The notes beneath the pieces are model-generated. The model searched no databases, was not told the DNA's origin, and was given only the letters and a program-made list of their open reading frames with translations. A program made the position numbers and the translations under genes. DNA of 64,000 nt, from the NCBI RefSeq assembly GCF_002959775.1, contig NZ_PPCX01000012.1, positions 1 through 64,000 on the forward strand, given 5' to 3'. The DNA comes from Veillonella rogosae JCM 15642. GTDB taxonomy: Bacteria > Bacillota > Negativicutes > Veillonellales > Veillonellaceae. Positions 1 to 7,589 of the stretch are shown one piece after another; the stretch's first letter is position 1, and each line of letters starts with the position of its first letter.

Positions 1-38
1 CATGTTTCATTACAATCAGGACATTTTATTTGTCGCAT
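1..38 (-). CDS. Start of an unidentified protein with an N-terminal CPxC motif (runs off the left edge)
   Basis: Only the first 12 codons are inside the window (MRQIKCPDCNET). The ATG at 38 is preceded by a good ribosome binding site (GGAGGA, 7-8 nt away), so this is a real translation start. A CPxC pair this close to the N-terminus suggests a zinc ribbon, as in many small regulators, nucleic-acid-binding proteins and some transposases. Nothing more can be said about its function from 12 residues. It reads in the same direction as everything else in the window and is separated from the next gene by two hairpins. Confidence 0.6.
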   Translation of the reverse strand, partial: MRQIKCPDCNET

Positions 39-124
39 AAACTCTTCCTCCATATTTGTTTATATATAGGAAGATATAACCTCATTTTAGTCAGTAATTA
101 CAAGGGTTAATTGATGTTTTCACC

Positions 125-227
125 CACACTTTTTGTCCACCCTCAAACTTCTCCAAAAAAAGATTAAACCCTTATAACACTAGTAAATATCTAGTGTTAT
201 AAGGGTTTTTACACACACTTTTTGTCC
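125..227. repeat. 14-bp direct repeat flanking a terminator hairpin
   Basis: The sequence CACACTTTTTGTCC occurs at 125-138 and again at 214-227, on either side of the perfect hairpin at 167-207. Direct repetition in a short non-coding spacer can come from a small duplication or from the end of an element. No transposase is visible, although the gene at the left edge is too truncated to judge. Confidence 0.5.
167..210 (-). terminator. Perfect 17-bp hairpin, rho-independent terminator
   Basis: Arms 167-183 and 191-207 are perfectly complementary with a 7-nt loop. On the + side the stem runs directly into a T run (205-210). On the - side a short TAA-containing stretch precedes T7. It could end transcripts from the MFS gene on the minus strand, and may work in both directions. 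Confidence 0.7.
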
Positions 228-235
228 TATAAGCC

Positions 236-274
236 AAATCCTACAATTTCTGATTTCCGGAAATTGTAGGATTT
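236..274 (-). terminator. 15-bp hairpin just downstream of the MFS gene
   Basis: Arms 236-250 and 260-274 are perfectly complementary with a 9-nt loop. It lies 24 bp beyond the MFS stop codon. The T run is better on the + strand (271-276) than on the - strand, so alone it is a modest terminator for the minus-strand gene. The second hairpin at 167-207 probably completes termination. Confidence 0.55.
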
Positions 275-297
275 TTAATTGTATTAGATTGCTTTTC

Positions 298-1503
298 CTA
301 TTCTAATTCCTTACCTTTTAGTTCAGGAATCAAGAATACTGTTGCTAAAATATCGATTACATAGATAATCGCAAGGAAGGCAATTGCCACTTGGTAGGAG
401 TACATAGAGATAATCATACCTACCACCATTGGGCTAAAGCCACCTACAGCACGACCGATATTAAATAATACGTTTTGAGCTGTTGCACGAGCGCTTGTTG
501 GGTACGCTTCTGCCATTAAAGCACCGTAGCCACCCATCATACCATTTACAGAGGCACCTAGAATAGCACCAGCAAATAGCATTGCTGTTGGATCAGATAG
601 TTGGGAGTAAATCAAAATAGAAGCTACTGCACATACTTGGAATAGGATAAATGTAGGTTTACGGCCAAGTTTATCCGCTAATCGTCCGAATAGCCAAATA
701 CCAACCATCATGCCGCATACTGTAACGGCAGTCCATAAACCAGATTTAGTAAGAGAGAAACCTAATTGCTTACTCAAGAAGTTAGGTAACCAAATCATAA
801 TACCGTAGTAACCAAAGTTCTGAACCGATGTTAAGATGGCCACACCAATCGATGTTTTCGTAGTGGCTACATCTTTCACAAGTAATTTAAAGGATTCCGT
901 ATGGGAATGTTCATTTACCTCTTTGCTTTGTACAAAAATTTCTGGTTCATGTAATTTCGCACGGAAGAACCAGGCCACAAAGGCAGGAATAATACCTATC
1001 ATAAACATGCCACGCCATCCGATGTAAGGAATCAATAACGGTGTTAATAGTGCAGCGGCCAATACGCCTAATTGCCAACCAAGGGCAACATAGCTAGTCG
1101 CTTTTGCACGGTGTTTCGCAGGCCATGCTTCAGCAGCTAATGCCATGCCGATACCAAATTCACCACCTAAACCAATACCAGCGATTGTACGGTAAATAAG
1201 TAGGTCCCAATAGCCTTGAGCAAAGGCACAGAGTCCAGTAAATACAGCAAAGAGTACGATAGTCCAGGTTAAGACGCGAACACGGCCATATTTATCCGAT
1301 AAGGTACCAAAAACAAAGCCACCTAATACAGCACCAATTAAGGTCCACGTAACTAACGAACCAGCTTGTCCCGTAGACAAACCTAAATCCCCTGATATCA
1401 AGGTTAGCATAAAACCTAGAATCAAGAGATCAAAACCATCCATGGCATAGCCCACAGAAGAACCAATGACAGCTTTCCAGCCGTATGAATTTACATCTTT
1501 CAT
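298..1503 (-). CDS. MFS metabolite:H+ symporter (sialic acid/aromatic acid-type family)
   Basis: This is a 401-residue integral membrane protein with about 12 predicted transmembrane helices. The first helix carries GYAMDGFDLLILGF, resembling the DGFD signature of the NanT/aromatic-acid symporter branch of the major facilitator superfamily. The loop between helices 2 and 3 has the MFS motif A (GTLSDKYGR, about residue 66), repeated in degenerate form near residue 275 (GRLADKLGRKP). Helix 4 has YRTIAGIGLGGEFG, and the following segment EAWPAKHRAKA is also typical. The substrate cannot be read from sequence; a small organic anion taken up with protons is an inference. ATG start with an AAAGGA ribosome binding site. 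It is a single-gene unit, flanked by terminators on both sides. Confidence 0.85.
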   Translation of the reverse strand: MKDVNSYGWKAVIGSSVGYAMDGFDLLILGFMLTLISGDLGLSTGQAGSLVTWTLIGAVLGGFVFGTLSDKYGRVRVLTWTIVLFAVFTGLCAFAQGYWDLLIYRTIAGIGLGGEFGIGMALAAEAWPAKHRAKATSYVALGWQLGVLAAALLTPLLIPYIGWRGMFMIGIIPAFVAWFFRAKLHEPEIFVQSKEVNEHSHTESFKLLVKDVATTKTSIGVAILTSVQNFGYYGIMIWLPNFLSKQLGFSLTKSGLWTAVTVCGMMVGIWLFGRLADKLGRKPTFILFQVCAVASILIYSQLSDPTAMLFAGAILGASVNGMMGGYGALMAEAYPTSARATAQNVLFNIGRAVGGFSPMVVGMIISMYSYQVAIAFLAIIYVIDILATVFLIPELKGKELE

Positions 1504-1670
1504 AGTTTTTTCCTTTCGCTACTCACAGGTAACAATTAAAGAGAATATAAGTCAACTTAATATTTGTACTAAGTTCACTAACATTAAATTATACAGCTTA
1601 GTGAAAATTATGCAATATATATTTCTTAATCTTCTAAATTATTTAGTTGTCTAAAAACTTTATTTAGAGA

Positions 1671-1720
1671 AAAACAAAAAGGTAGGGTTTGGTTCACTTA
1701 GTGAGGACCAAACCCTACCT
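1671..1720 (-). terminator. Rho-independent terminator of thrS
   Basis: A 16-bp stem (1680-1695 with 1705-1720, one G-U pair) with a 9-nt loop is followed on the minus strand by a T-rich tract (complement of 1671-1679). It sits 38 bp after the thrS stop codon. Confidence 0.85.
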
Positions 1721-1757
1721 ATTATAGAGTCATCAGAAATAACTAAGCCCTTTAAGG

Positions 1758-3668
1758 TTAGTTGCGTTCTTTGATTTCGATTTTAATCGCATTGAAGAAT
1801 TCTTCGAATGGTACAGAACCTAATTCGTCACCGCCGTGTTTACGAACGTTAACTGTGCCTTCTTCAACCTCTTTATCCCCCACAACAAGCATGTATGGAA
1901 CTTTTGCCATTTGTGCTTGGCGGATTTTGTAGCCAATTTTTTCGCTACGATCATCCACTTCTACACGTACATAGTCGCGATGCATTTGTTTTGCCAATTC
2001 TTTAGCATATTCAACATGTTTTTCAGAGATAGGCAAGATTTTAACTTGTACAGGAGCCATCCAAGTTGGGAATGCACCTGCATAGTGTTCAGTCAAGATA
2101 CCGATGAAACGTTCCATGGAGCCGAAGCATGCACGGTGAATCATGATAGGGCGGTGTTTTTGACCATCTTCGCCAACGTAATCAATTTGGAAGCGTTCAG
2201 GCAAGTTCATATCTAATTGGATAGTACCACATTGCCATGTACGGCCTAAGGAGTCTTCGATATGGTAGTCAAGTTTAGGACCGTAGAATGCACCATCGCC
2301 AGGGTTAATTACGTAAGGAATCCCTTTGGCTTCAATCGCATTGCGCAATGCTTCTGTAGCGGCTTCCCAAATTGCATCATCACCCATTGCATTGTCTGGT
2401 TTAGTAGACAATTCAACATGGTATTTCAAACCAAATTGGCTGTAAATCCGGTCGAACAATTCGATAACTTTCATCAATTCAGATTGCATTTGATCTGGCA
2501 ACATGAATACGTGAGCATCGTCTTGTGTGAATGCACGTACACGGAATAAGCCGTGTAATGCACCAGATAATTCATGACGGTGAACTAAACCAAGTTCAGC
2601 ATAACGCAATGGGAAGTCACGATAGGAATGCATTTCGTTTTGGTAAACCAAGATACCACCTGGGCAGTTCATTGGTTTAATTGCATATTCTTCATCATCG
2701 ATAATTGTAGTGTACATGTTTTCACGGTAATGGAACCAGTGACCAGATGTTTCCCACAATTGTTTATTTAAGATGATTGGTGTACGAATTTCTTCGTAAT
2801 CAAATTCATGGTGAACTTCACGCCAGAAGTTTTCTAATTCGTTGCGAAGTGCCATACCTTTTGGTAAGAAGAATGGGAAACCAGGGCCTTCTTCTTTGAT
2901 AACGAACAAGCCAAGTTCTTTACCAAGTTTACGGTGGTCCCGTTTAGCTGCTTCTTCAAGCAAGTGAAGGTATGCATCAAGGTCTTCTTTTTTCTCAAAT
3001 GCTGTACCATAAATACGTTGCAACATTTTATTTTTTTCATCGCCACGCCAGTATGCACCTGCAATGCTTTGTAATTTGAAAGCTTTCACCTTACCAGTGG
3101 ATGCTACGTGAGGACCTGCACAAAGATCGATGAAATCGCCTTGAGAGTAGCAAGAGATTACTGCATCTTCTGGAAGGTCTTGAATCAATTCTACCTTGTA
3201 GTCTTCGTTTTTAGATTTGAAGAACTCAATAGCTTCTTGACGAGACATTACAGATTTAGTAATAGGCAAGTTTTCTTTCACAATACGGCTCATTTCCTTT
3301 TCGATTTTGCCTAAATCTTCAGGAGTCAAAGTATGTTCCATATCGATATCGTAGTAGAAACCTTTGTCGATAGCAGGACCGATAGCCAATTTAGCTTCAG
3401 GCCATAAGCGTTTAACCGCTTGTGCCAAAATATGAGAAGCTGTGTGGCGCAAAGTATGTTTACCGCCATCTTCTTCGAATGTTAAGAAAGCTACTTCAGA
3501 ACCATCTACGAGTTCTTCGCGAAGATCTGTTAATTCACCGTTTACGTTTGCAGCTAGTACTTTTTTAGCTAAGCTGTTAGATAGTTGTTTTACTGCTTCC
3601 CCAAGAGTAGTGCCAGCAGCGTATTCCTTTGCACTACCATCAGGTAAAATGATTTTTACATCTGCCAT
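1758..3668 (-). CDS. thrS: Threonine-tRNA ligase
   Basis: It attaches threonine to tRNA-Thr and edits mischarged serine; cytosolic. The 636-residue protein is normal length. An N-terminal TGS domain (about 1-62) is followed by the editing domain with HTASH (H75, H79) and a catalytic class II core. That core contains MNCPGG (zinc-binding Cys), the motif 2 region with HRHELSG and FTQDDAH, and motif 3 around RACFGSMERFIG. A C-terminal anticodon-binding domain starts near residue 535. The ORF can be extended 5 codons to a TTG, but that TTG lies inside the Shine-Dalgarno sequence (GGAGGAAAG), so the ATG at 3668 is the start. Expression is controlled by the T-box leader upstream, and the gene is monocistronic with its own terminator. 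Confidence 0.97.
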   Translation of the reverse strand: MADVKIILPDGSAKEYAAGTTLGEAVKQLSNSLAKKVLAANVNGELTDLREELVDGSEVAFLTFEEDGGKHTLRHTASHILAQAVKRLWPEAKLAIGPAIDKGFYYDIDMEHTLTPEDLGKIEKEMSRIVKENLPITKSVMSRQEAIEFFKSKNEDYKVELIQDLPEDAVISCYSQGDFIDLCAGPHVASTGKVKAFKLQSIAGAYWRGDEKNKMLQRIYGTAFEKKEDLDAYLHLLEEAAKRDHRKLGKELGLFVIKEEGPGFPFFLPKGMALRNELENFWREVHHEFDYEEIRTPIILNKQLWETSGHWFHYRENMYTTIIDDEEYAIKPMNCPGGILVYQNEMHSYRDFPLRYAELGLVHRHELSGALHGLFRVRAFTQDDAHVFMLPDQMQSELMKVIELFDRIYSQFGLKYHVELSTKPDNAMGDDAIWEAATEALRNAIEAKGIPYVINPGDGAFYGPKLDYHIEDSLGRTWQCGTIQLDMNLPERFQIDYVGEDGQKHRPIMIHRACFGSMERFIGILTEHYAGAFPTWMAPVQVKILPISEKHVEYAKELAKQMHRDYVRVEVDDRSEKIGYKIRQAQMAKVPYMLVVGDKEVEEGTVNVRKHGGDELGSVPFEEFFNAIKIEIKERN

Positions 3669-3715
3669 TTTTCTTTCCTCCAATTTATAAACTAGGATAG
3701 TTGGATTTTGGTAAT

Positions 3716-3970
3716 AAAAAAAGACCCTCTATCCCTACAAACAAGGGACGAAGATCATTCGCGGTTCCACCCTAGTTAACTACCTATACGAATATATGTG
3801 TATAGTTAATTCACTTCATTAAGCCCGATAACGGTGGCGGCCGTATTTGCCTACTTAGGTTCGACAAATCAGTTTAAAGGGGGTAACTCTGATATATGTG
3901 TAAGGCATTTCCAGCATCAGCCTCTCTCTGGTACACAGGGATATGAGAATCATGTCCTTTGCATAACTTT
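3716..3970 (-). promoter_or_regulatory. T-box riboswitch leader of thrS
   Basis: The minus strand carries the T-box sequence AGGGTGGAACCGCG (complement around 3756-3770), which pairs with the uncharged tRNA acceptor end. A competing terminator hairpin follows, with arms around 3723-3757, and ends in a T7 run at 3716-3722, 47 bp before the thrS ATG. Upstream are the stem I elements, including an AGAGAG stretch and a GCTGATGCTGG segment. By position the specifier should be a threonine codon; an ACC in GTTACCCC is a candidate, but I did not fold the RNA to confirm it. Known T-box logic is that uncharged tRNA-Thr stabilises the antiterminator and permits thrS transcription. Confidence 0.93.
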
Positions 3971-3976
3971 TACTAG

Positions 3977-3982
3977 ATTATA
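3977..3982 (-). promoter_or_regulatory. -10 element of the thrS T-box promoter
   Basis: A perfect TATAAT on the minus strand lies a few bases upstream of the T-box leader. A -35-like TTGAAT lies about 20 bp further upstream, a long spacing, so the -35 assignment is weak. Confidence 0.5.
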
Positions 3983-4070
3983 GTATCATAGAGAATTAAA
4001 AAATTCAATACAGTTTAACTGTAAATTTCACAAAATCTATAAATAAAAGAAATGCCTTCAAACACATCAT

Positions 4071-4152
4071 ATAAAAACGGCCCGATATAACTGATATGTA
4101 CCCCTTTACGGGTTGTCCATTAAAAGGGGTACATATCAAACTCGAGCCGTTT
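4071..4152 (-). terminator. Nested hairpin terminator of the 329-aa secreted protein gene
   Basis: An inner 16-bp perfect stem (4092-4107 with 4123-4138, 15-nt loop) is enclosed by an outer stem (AAACGGC around 4076-4082 with GCCGTTT around 4146-4152). On the minus strand the outer stem ends in GGCCGTTTTTATAT, which is a proper T tract. It lies about 70 bp after the stop of the gene at 4221-5210. Confidence 0.75.
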
Positions 4153-4220
4153 ATTAAGATTATCATATATACGCTAACCAATGTAGCTGTACTACAGCTC
4201 ACTGTACATAGGCTAGATTA

Positions 4221-5210
4221 TTAGCGTTTGAAGTTTGTAGATAACATAGCACCAATTACTTTTTCCAACTTACTATTGGAAAGGTCTGGGCCTTTGTAAA
4301 GTGTTAAGAGCACATCATTGGAGTTATCTTGTTTAGAAACCATCATAACACCGCTGCCACGAGCACCATTATCGTCGTAATCTTTCGCTACGATAACGAG
4401 GTTTAAGTAATGGTCCTTCATGTATGTGTACACTTTGCTAGTACGTGCAGAAGAGCCAATCATTTTCGCCATGCTCATACCACGGTTGAATACGATTGTA
4501 TTTGCATTATGTGGATTTACCGCTAATTGTTGTTTCTCCTCTTCATTGAGAGGCATAAGGTTTACCATGAGGGAGTCCCCCATTTTACCACGGAACATAG
4601 TTGGCATTGTTTCCCGTACGTCTTCTGGAATAGCAGTATCAGCCGTCAATTTCAATTCCTTAGGTACAGTCATGTATAGAACGCCCTTGCTATTGCGACC
4701 TACCTCTGTTGTACTAAGGTCTACAGCGCTAAGCATAATGGAATCTTTAATGGTTGCTACTTGGTTTGCCAATGGCTTTTCAGGAACACCACGGCTGGCC
4801 AATTGCACGTCGCCAGATTTAGTTTTTTTCAACGTTTCTACGTTCCAGTTAGCCCCTTTTTTGTCAGCATCGCTAACTTCTGTGAAAGCGTTCGCCCCAT
4901 CTTTTGTGCCTACATATACGTAAGTTTGCGCTGGGATAATTGTATCTGGTGCACCTAATTTATTGAACGCTGCACCGTATACAACATTAGGAATTACTGT
5001 GGAACCAATTTGTAAATTATTATTGGTTTGGCTTTCCACATCAAAATTGATATTCCCTGTGAAAGTCATATCAGGGCCATGATTGATAATAACCACATCC
5101 CCTGCTTGAGGAATGATGACAGGACCTACAGGGCCTGCCATAGCCACACCTGCCATAGATACACCAAGGCAAGCTGTTAATAATGCACGTTTCAAAATAG
5201 ATTGTTTCAT
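4221..5210 (-). CDS. Secreted protein of unknown function
   Basis: I do not recognise the family. The 329-residue protein starts with a clear Sec signal peptide (MKQSILKRALLTACLGVSM, then AGVAMA|GPVG), with predicted cleavage near residue 25, so it is exported to the periplasm or outer membrane of this diderm. The mature part is soluble, has no cysteine pairs, and alternates short beta-like segments. The C-terminal third (VYTYMKDHYLNLVIVAKDYDDNG, then a GSGVMMVSK segment) resembles a compact alpha/beta domain. It has its own nested terminator and a GAGAG ribosome binding site. The gene stands alone between thrS and a DUF4911 gene, so context gives no functional hint. Confidence 0.8.
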   Translation of the reverse strand: MKQSILKRALLTACLGVSMAGVAMAGPVGPVIIPQAGDVVIINHGPDMTFTGNINFDVESQTNNNLQIGSTVIPNVVYGAAFNKLGAPDTIIPAQTYVYVGTKDGANAFTEVSDADKKGANWNVETLKKTKSGDVQLASRGVPEKPLANQVATIKDSIMLSAVDLSTTEVGRNSKGVLYMTVPKELKLTADTAIPEDVRETMPTMFRGKMGDSLMVNLMPLNEEEKQQLAVNPHNANTIVFNRGMSMAKMIGSSARTSKVYTYMKDHYLNLVIVAKDYDDNGARGSGVMMVSKQDNSNDVLLTLYKGPDLSNSKLEKVIGAMLSTNFKR

Positions 5211-5326
5211 AGATATACTCTCATTTCTCTACTATTCATATACTTGGTTCTAGTTGTATGCCCTATAAGATGCTGTAACAGACTTACATAGGTGCACACT
5301 AGATATAGATAAAACCAACAATATAC

Positions 5327-5602
5327 TTAATTTTCGATAGTGACATAATCAGATAAACTACGTAATACGTCAATAGCCAATGACCGCGTAGAGGGCGTAC
5401 AGCGCAACATGCACCGCCCACTTGTATCTACAGAGGTCATAACACCTAAGTATTCATAGCCTTCAATGATACGATTGATGAAGTTCGTATGTGTAGGATC
5501 TATATGAAAGTACACATACGCTTCCTCTCCGGAGGTCGGTAAGTCAGGTATATCTGGAAATGCACCGATAGATTTACTCGGTTCTAAAGCTATACCACTC
5601 AT
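5327..5602 (-). CDS. DUF4911 domain-containing protein
   Basis: This 91-residue cytosolic protein matches my recollection of DUF4911. An extended strand (AYVYFHIDPTHTNFINRII) is followed by EGYEYLGVMTSVDTSGRCML and then a C-terminal helix. The family has no established function. In many Firmicutes it lies next to the U32 peptidase-like tRNA hydroxylation gene, as it does here (trhP is 114 bp upstream), which hints at a link to tRNA modification or to regulation of that operon. The fold resembles small ACT-like ligand-binding domains, but that is only an impression. ATG start with a GAAGGAGG ribosome binding site. Confidence 0.75.
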   Translation of the reverse strand: MSGIALEPSKSIGAFPDIPDLPTSGEEAYVYFHIDPTHTNFINRIIEGYEYLGVMTSVDTSGRCMLRCTPSTRSLAIDVLRSLSDYVTIEN

Positions 5603-5716
5603 AATCGCCCTCCTTCAAAGCTACTCCATATATCGCTTACTGTTATAATCTAAATACCATTGTTAATGTAACTACTACTCAAATGTAAGATCTTTTATAT
5701 TAGTATATGTAAACTA

Positions 5717-6958
5717 TTAATCCTCTTTAGGTTTGCACTCACGACGCATCATGGAGTACGGCTCAAGTGGTGTATCCATATAGATACGAACCTTCATTTG
5801 TGCATGAGGCGCTACGTCGATTGGATTACCATCTTCGTCTGTCATTTTTTCAATTACAGTTTCTACAAGGTCCCCTTTAGGTTGGCAGAATTCTACTTTA
5901 TCGCCTACTTTGAAGTTGTTCCGTTGTTCAAGATCAACGTATTTTTCTTCTTCATTGTAGCCCATAACTAAGCCGATGAAGTCATGGCTTTGTGTATTAG
6001 TAGATTTGCCATAGTTTTGAGCCGTTTCGTCAGGACGACCTTCTGCAAAGCCATCTGTATATGGACGGTGGGAAATTTTTTCTAATTCTGCAATCCATTC
6101 TGGACGAACGTACCAATCTTTACCTTCTTTAAGGTATGCATCAATCGCTGTACGGTATACTTTCGCTACTGTTGCGCAGTAGTGAACAGATTTCATACGA
6201 CCTTCAATTTTTAAGCTATCTACGCCAGCTTCGTATAAATCTGGAATGCGGTGAATCAAGCACAAATCTTTAGAGTTAAAGATATATGTACCATGCTCAT
6301 CTTCTTCAATTGGATAGTATTCACCAGGTCGGTTAGATTCTACAAGGGAGTATTTCCAACGACAAGATTGAGAGCATTGACCACGGTTCGCATCACGATT
6401 ACCTGTCATGTAGTTAGACAAAAGACAACGGCCAGAATAAGAAATACACATGGAACCATGTACGAAGGATTCGATTTCAATATCTACATTATCCTTCATT
6501 TCTTTAAGATCTGCTAAAGATACTTCACGAGCTGCTACTACACGTGTAGCACCAAGTTCTTTCCACATTTGAACTGTGTGCCAGTTTGTAGTGGAAGCTT
6601 GGGTACTTACGTGAAGTTCAAGACCTGGAGCCACGCGTTTAGCAAGGCTAAAAATGCCCATATCGGCAACGATGATTGCATCAACGCCGATACTTTCAAG
6701 GAATTTCAAATAGTCCTCTAAACCTTCAAAGTCCTCGTTGTGAGGAATGATATTACATGTAACATGGAGTTTTTTACCATGAGCATGTACGAATTCTACA
6801 GCCTCCTTTAATTCCTCGTCGGAGAAATTAGAGTTACCTGCGCGCAAGCCAAAACGTTTACCTGCGCAATATACGGCATCCGCACCATAGCGAATCGCCA
6901 TTTTAAGCTTGTCCATATTCCCTGCAGGACAAAGCAATTCCATAAAATGTTCTGCCAT
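5717..6958 (-). CDS. trhP: U32 family tRNA uridine-34 hydroxylation protein TrhP
   Basis: The protein is homologous to B. subtilis YrrO and E. coli TrhP/YegQ, which are needed for 5-hydroxyuridine at wobble position 34 of tRNAs with prephenate as the donor pathway. It carries the U32 signature ESFVHGSMCISYSGRCLLS around residues 161-179, followed by conserved cysteines (RGQCSQSCRWKY) likely to bind an iron-sulfur cluster. Length is about 413 residues from the ATG at 6958. That ATG overlaps the trmR stop (TAATG), indicating translational coupling. A GTG seven codons earlier would lie inside trmR and lacks a spaced ribosome binding site. The product is the substrate for TrmR, its operon partner. 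Confidence 0.9.
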   Translation of the reverse strand: MAEHFMELLCPAGNMDKLKMAIRYGADAVYCAGKRFGLRAGNSNFSDEELKEAVEFVHAHGKKLHVTCNIIPHNEDFEGLEDYLKFLESIGVDAIIVADMGIFSLAKRVAPGLELHVSTQASTTNWHTVQMWKELGATRVVAAREVSLADLKEMKDNVDIEIESFVHGSMCISYSGRCLLSNYMTGNRDANRGQCSQSCRWKYSLVESNRPGEYYPIEEDEHGTYIFNSKDLCLIHRIPDLYEAGVDSLKIEGRMKSVHYCATVAKVYRTAIDAYLKEGKDWYVRPEWIAELEKISHRPYTDGFAEGRPDETAQNYGKSTNTQSHDFIGLVMGYNEEEKYVDLEQRNNFKVGDKVEFCQPKGDLVETVIEKMTDEDGNPIDVAPHAQMKVRIYMDTPLEPYSMMRRECKPKED

Positions 6959-7566
6959 TATTTGTTGTGCCCTTTCCACACACTCACACTCATGCCATCA
7001 CCCATAGGGTAAATGGTGGTGTTAAACAATTCTTTATTTTCAACATATGTTAAGTATTCTTTTAACCGTTTTACGATAGTTTTGAACCGTTTTGGCGGCT
7101 CCTTATCGCCCCTCACATAGCCTCTAAAGAGTACATTGTCCGCTAGGATAACGCCTCCTTCTTTCACATGCGGCAAAATGAGCTCTAATTGCTTTAGATA
7201 TTGCCCCTTAGGACCATCTAAGAACACTAGATCATATTCCCCAGTGAGTTCCGTTAAGACTTGAGATGCATCGCCTTTCAACAATCTAATTTTATCGGCA
7301 TAATCGGATTGGTTAATATAATATTTCGCCATTTCGTGACGCACATCATCTGATTCAATAGATGTAATGTGTCCCTCCTCTTTATCGAGTAGCGGAGCCA
7401 TCAATAAAGCTGAGTAACCAATGGCGGTGCCCACCTCTAACACAGAGGTGGGCCGGTACAAACCTATTAATTCTTCAAATAGATGAACCTCGGATTCACG
7501 TAAAATCGGTACATCATTAATCATCGCATAAATACGCTGTTCATTTAAAATATCATTTAATGTCAT
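6958..7566 (-). CDS. trmR: tRNA 5-hydroxyuridine methyltransferase TrmR
   Basis: This is a class I SAM-dependent O-methyltransferase of 202 residues, related to B. subtilis YrrM/TrmR. It converts 5-hydroxyuridine-34 to 5-methoxyuridine in tRNA. The SAM-binding motif VLEVGTAIGYSALLMAPLL (about 42-60) is followed by an acidic ribose-binding position in ITSIESDD. FLDGPKGQY and LADNVLFRG supply the metal and catalytic residues seen in catechol-type O-methyltransferases. The trmR-trhP order matches the B. subtilis locus, and the stop codon overlaps the trhP start. The upstream gene mltG ends only 24 bp away on the mRNA 5' side, so all three are probably co-transcribed. Confidence 0.9.
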   Translation of the reverse strand: MTLNDILNEQRIYAMINDVPILRESEVHLFEELIGLYRPTSVLEVGTAIGYSALLMAPLLDKEEGHITSIESDDVRHEMAKYYINQSDYADKIRLLKGDASQVLTELTGEYDLVFLDGPKGQYLKQLELILPHVKEGGVILADNVLFRGYVRGDKEPPKRFKTIVKRLKEYLTYVENKELFNTTIYPMGDGMSVSVWKGHNK

Positions 7567-7589
7567 GAAAGTAGATTCAATCTCCTACA

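Noticed and set aside
836-1027. Small + strand ORFs inside the MFS gene and inside nearly every other gene
   Set aside because: They are antisense frames of clear genes, lack ribosome binding sites and show no protein-like sequence.
3669-3683. Longer thrS start at a TTG
   Set aside because: The TTG lies within the Shine-Dalgarno sequence of the ATG at 3668. The same reasoning moved starts for dnaG, ftsK, hisS, rng, rimO, hydG, ireB and rpmA.
4005-4202. 65-residue minus-strand ORF between the T-box and the secreted protein gene
   Set aside because: It runs through the terminator hairpin, has no ribosome binding site and an odd composition.
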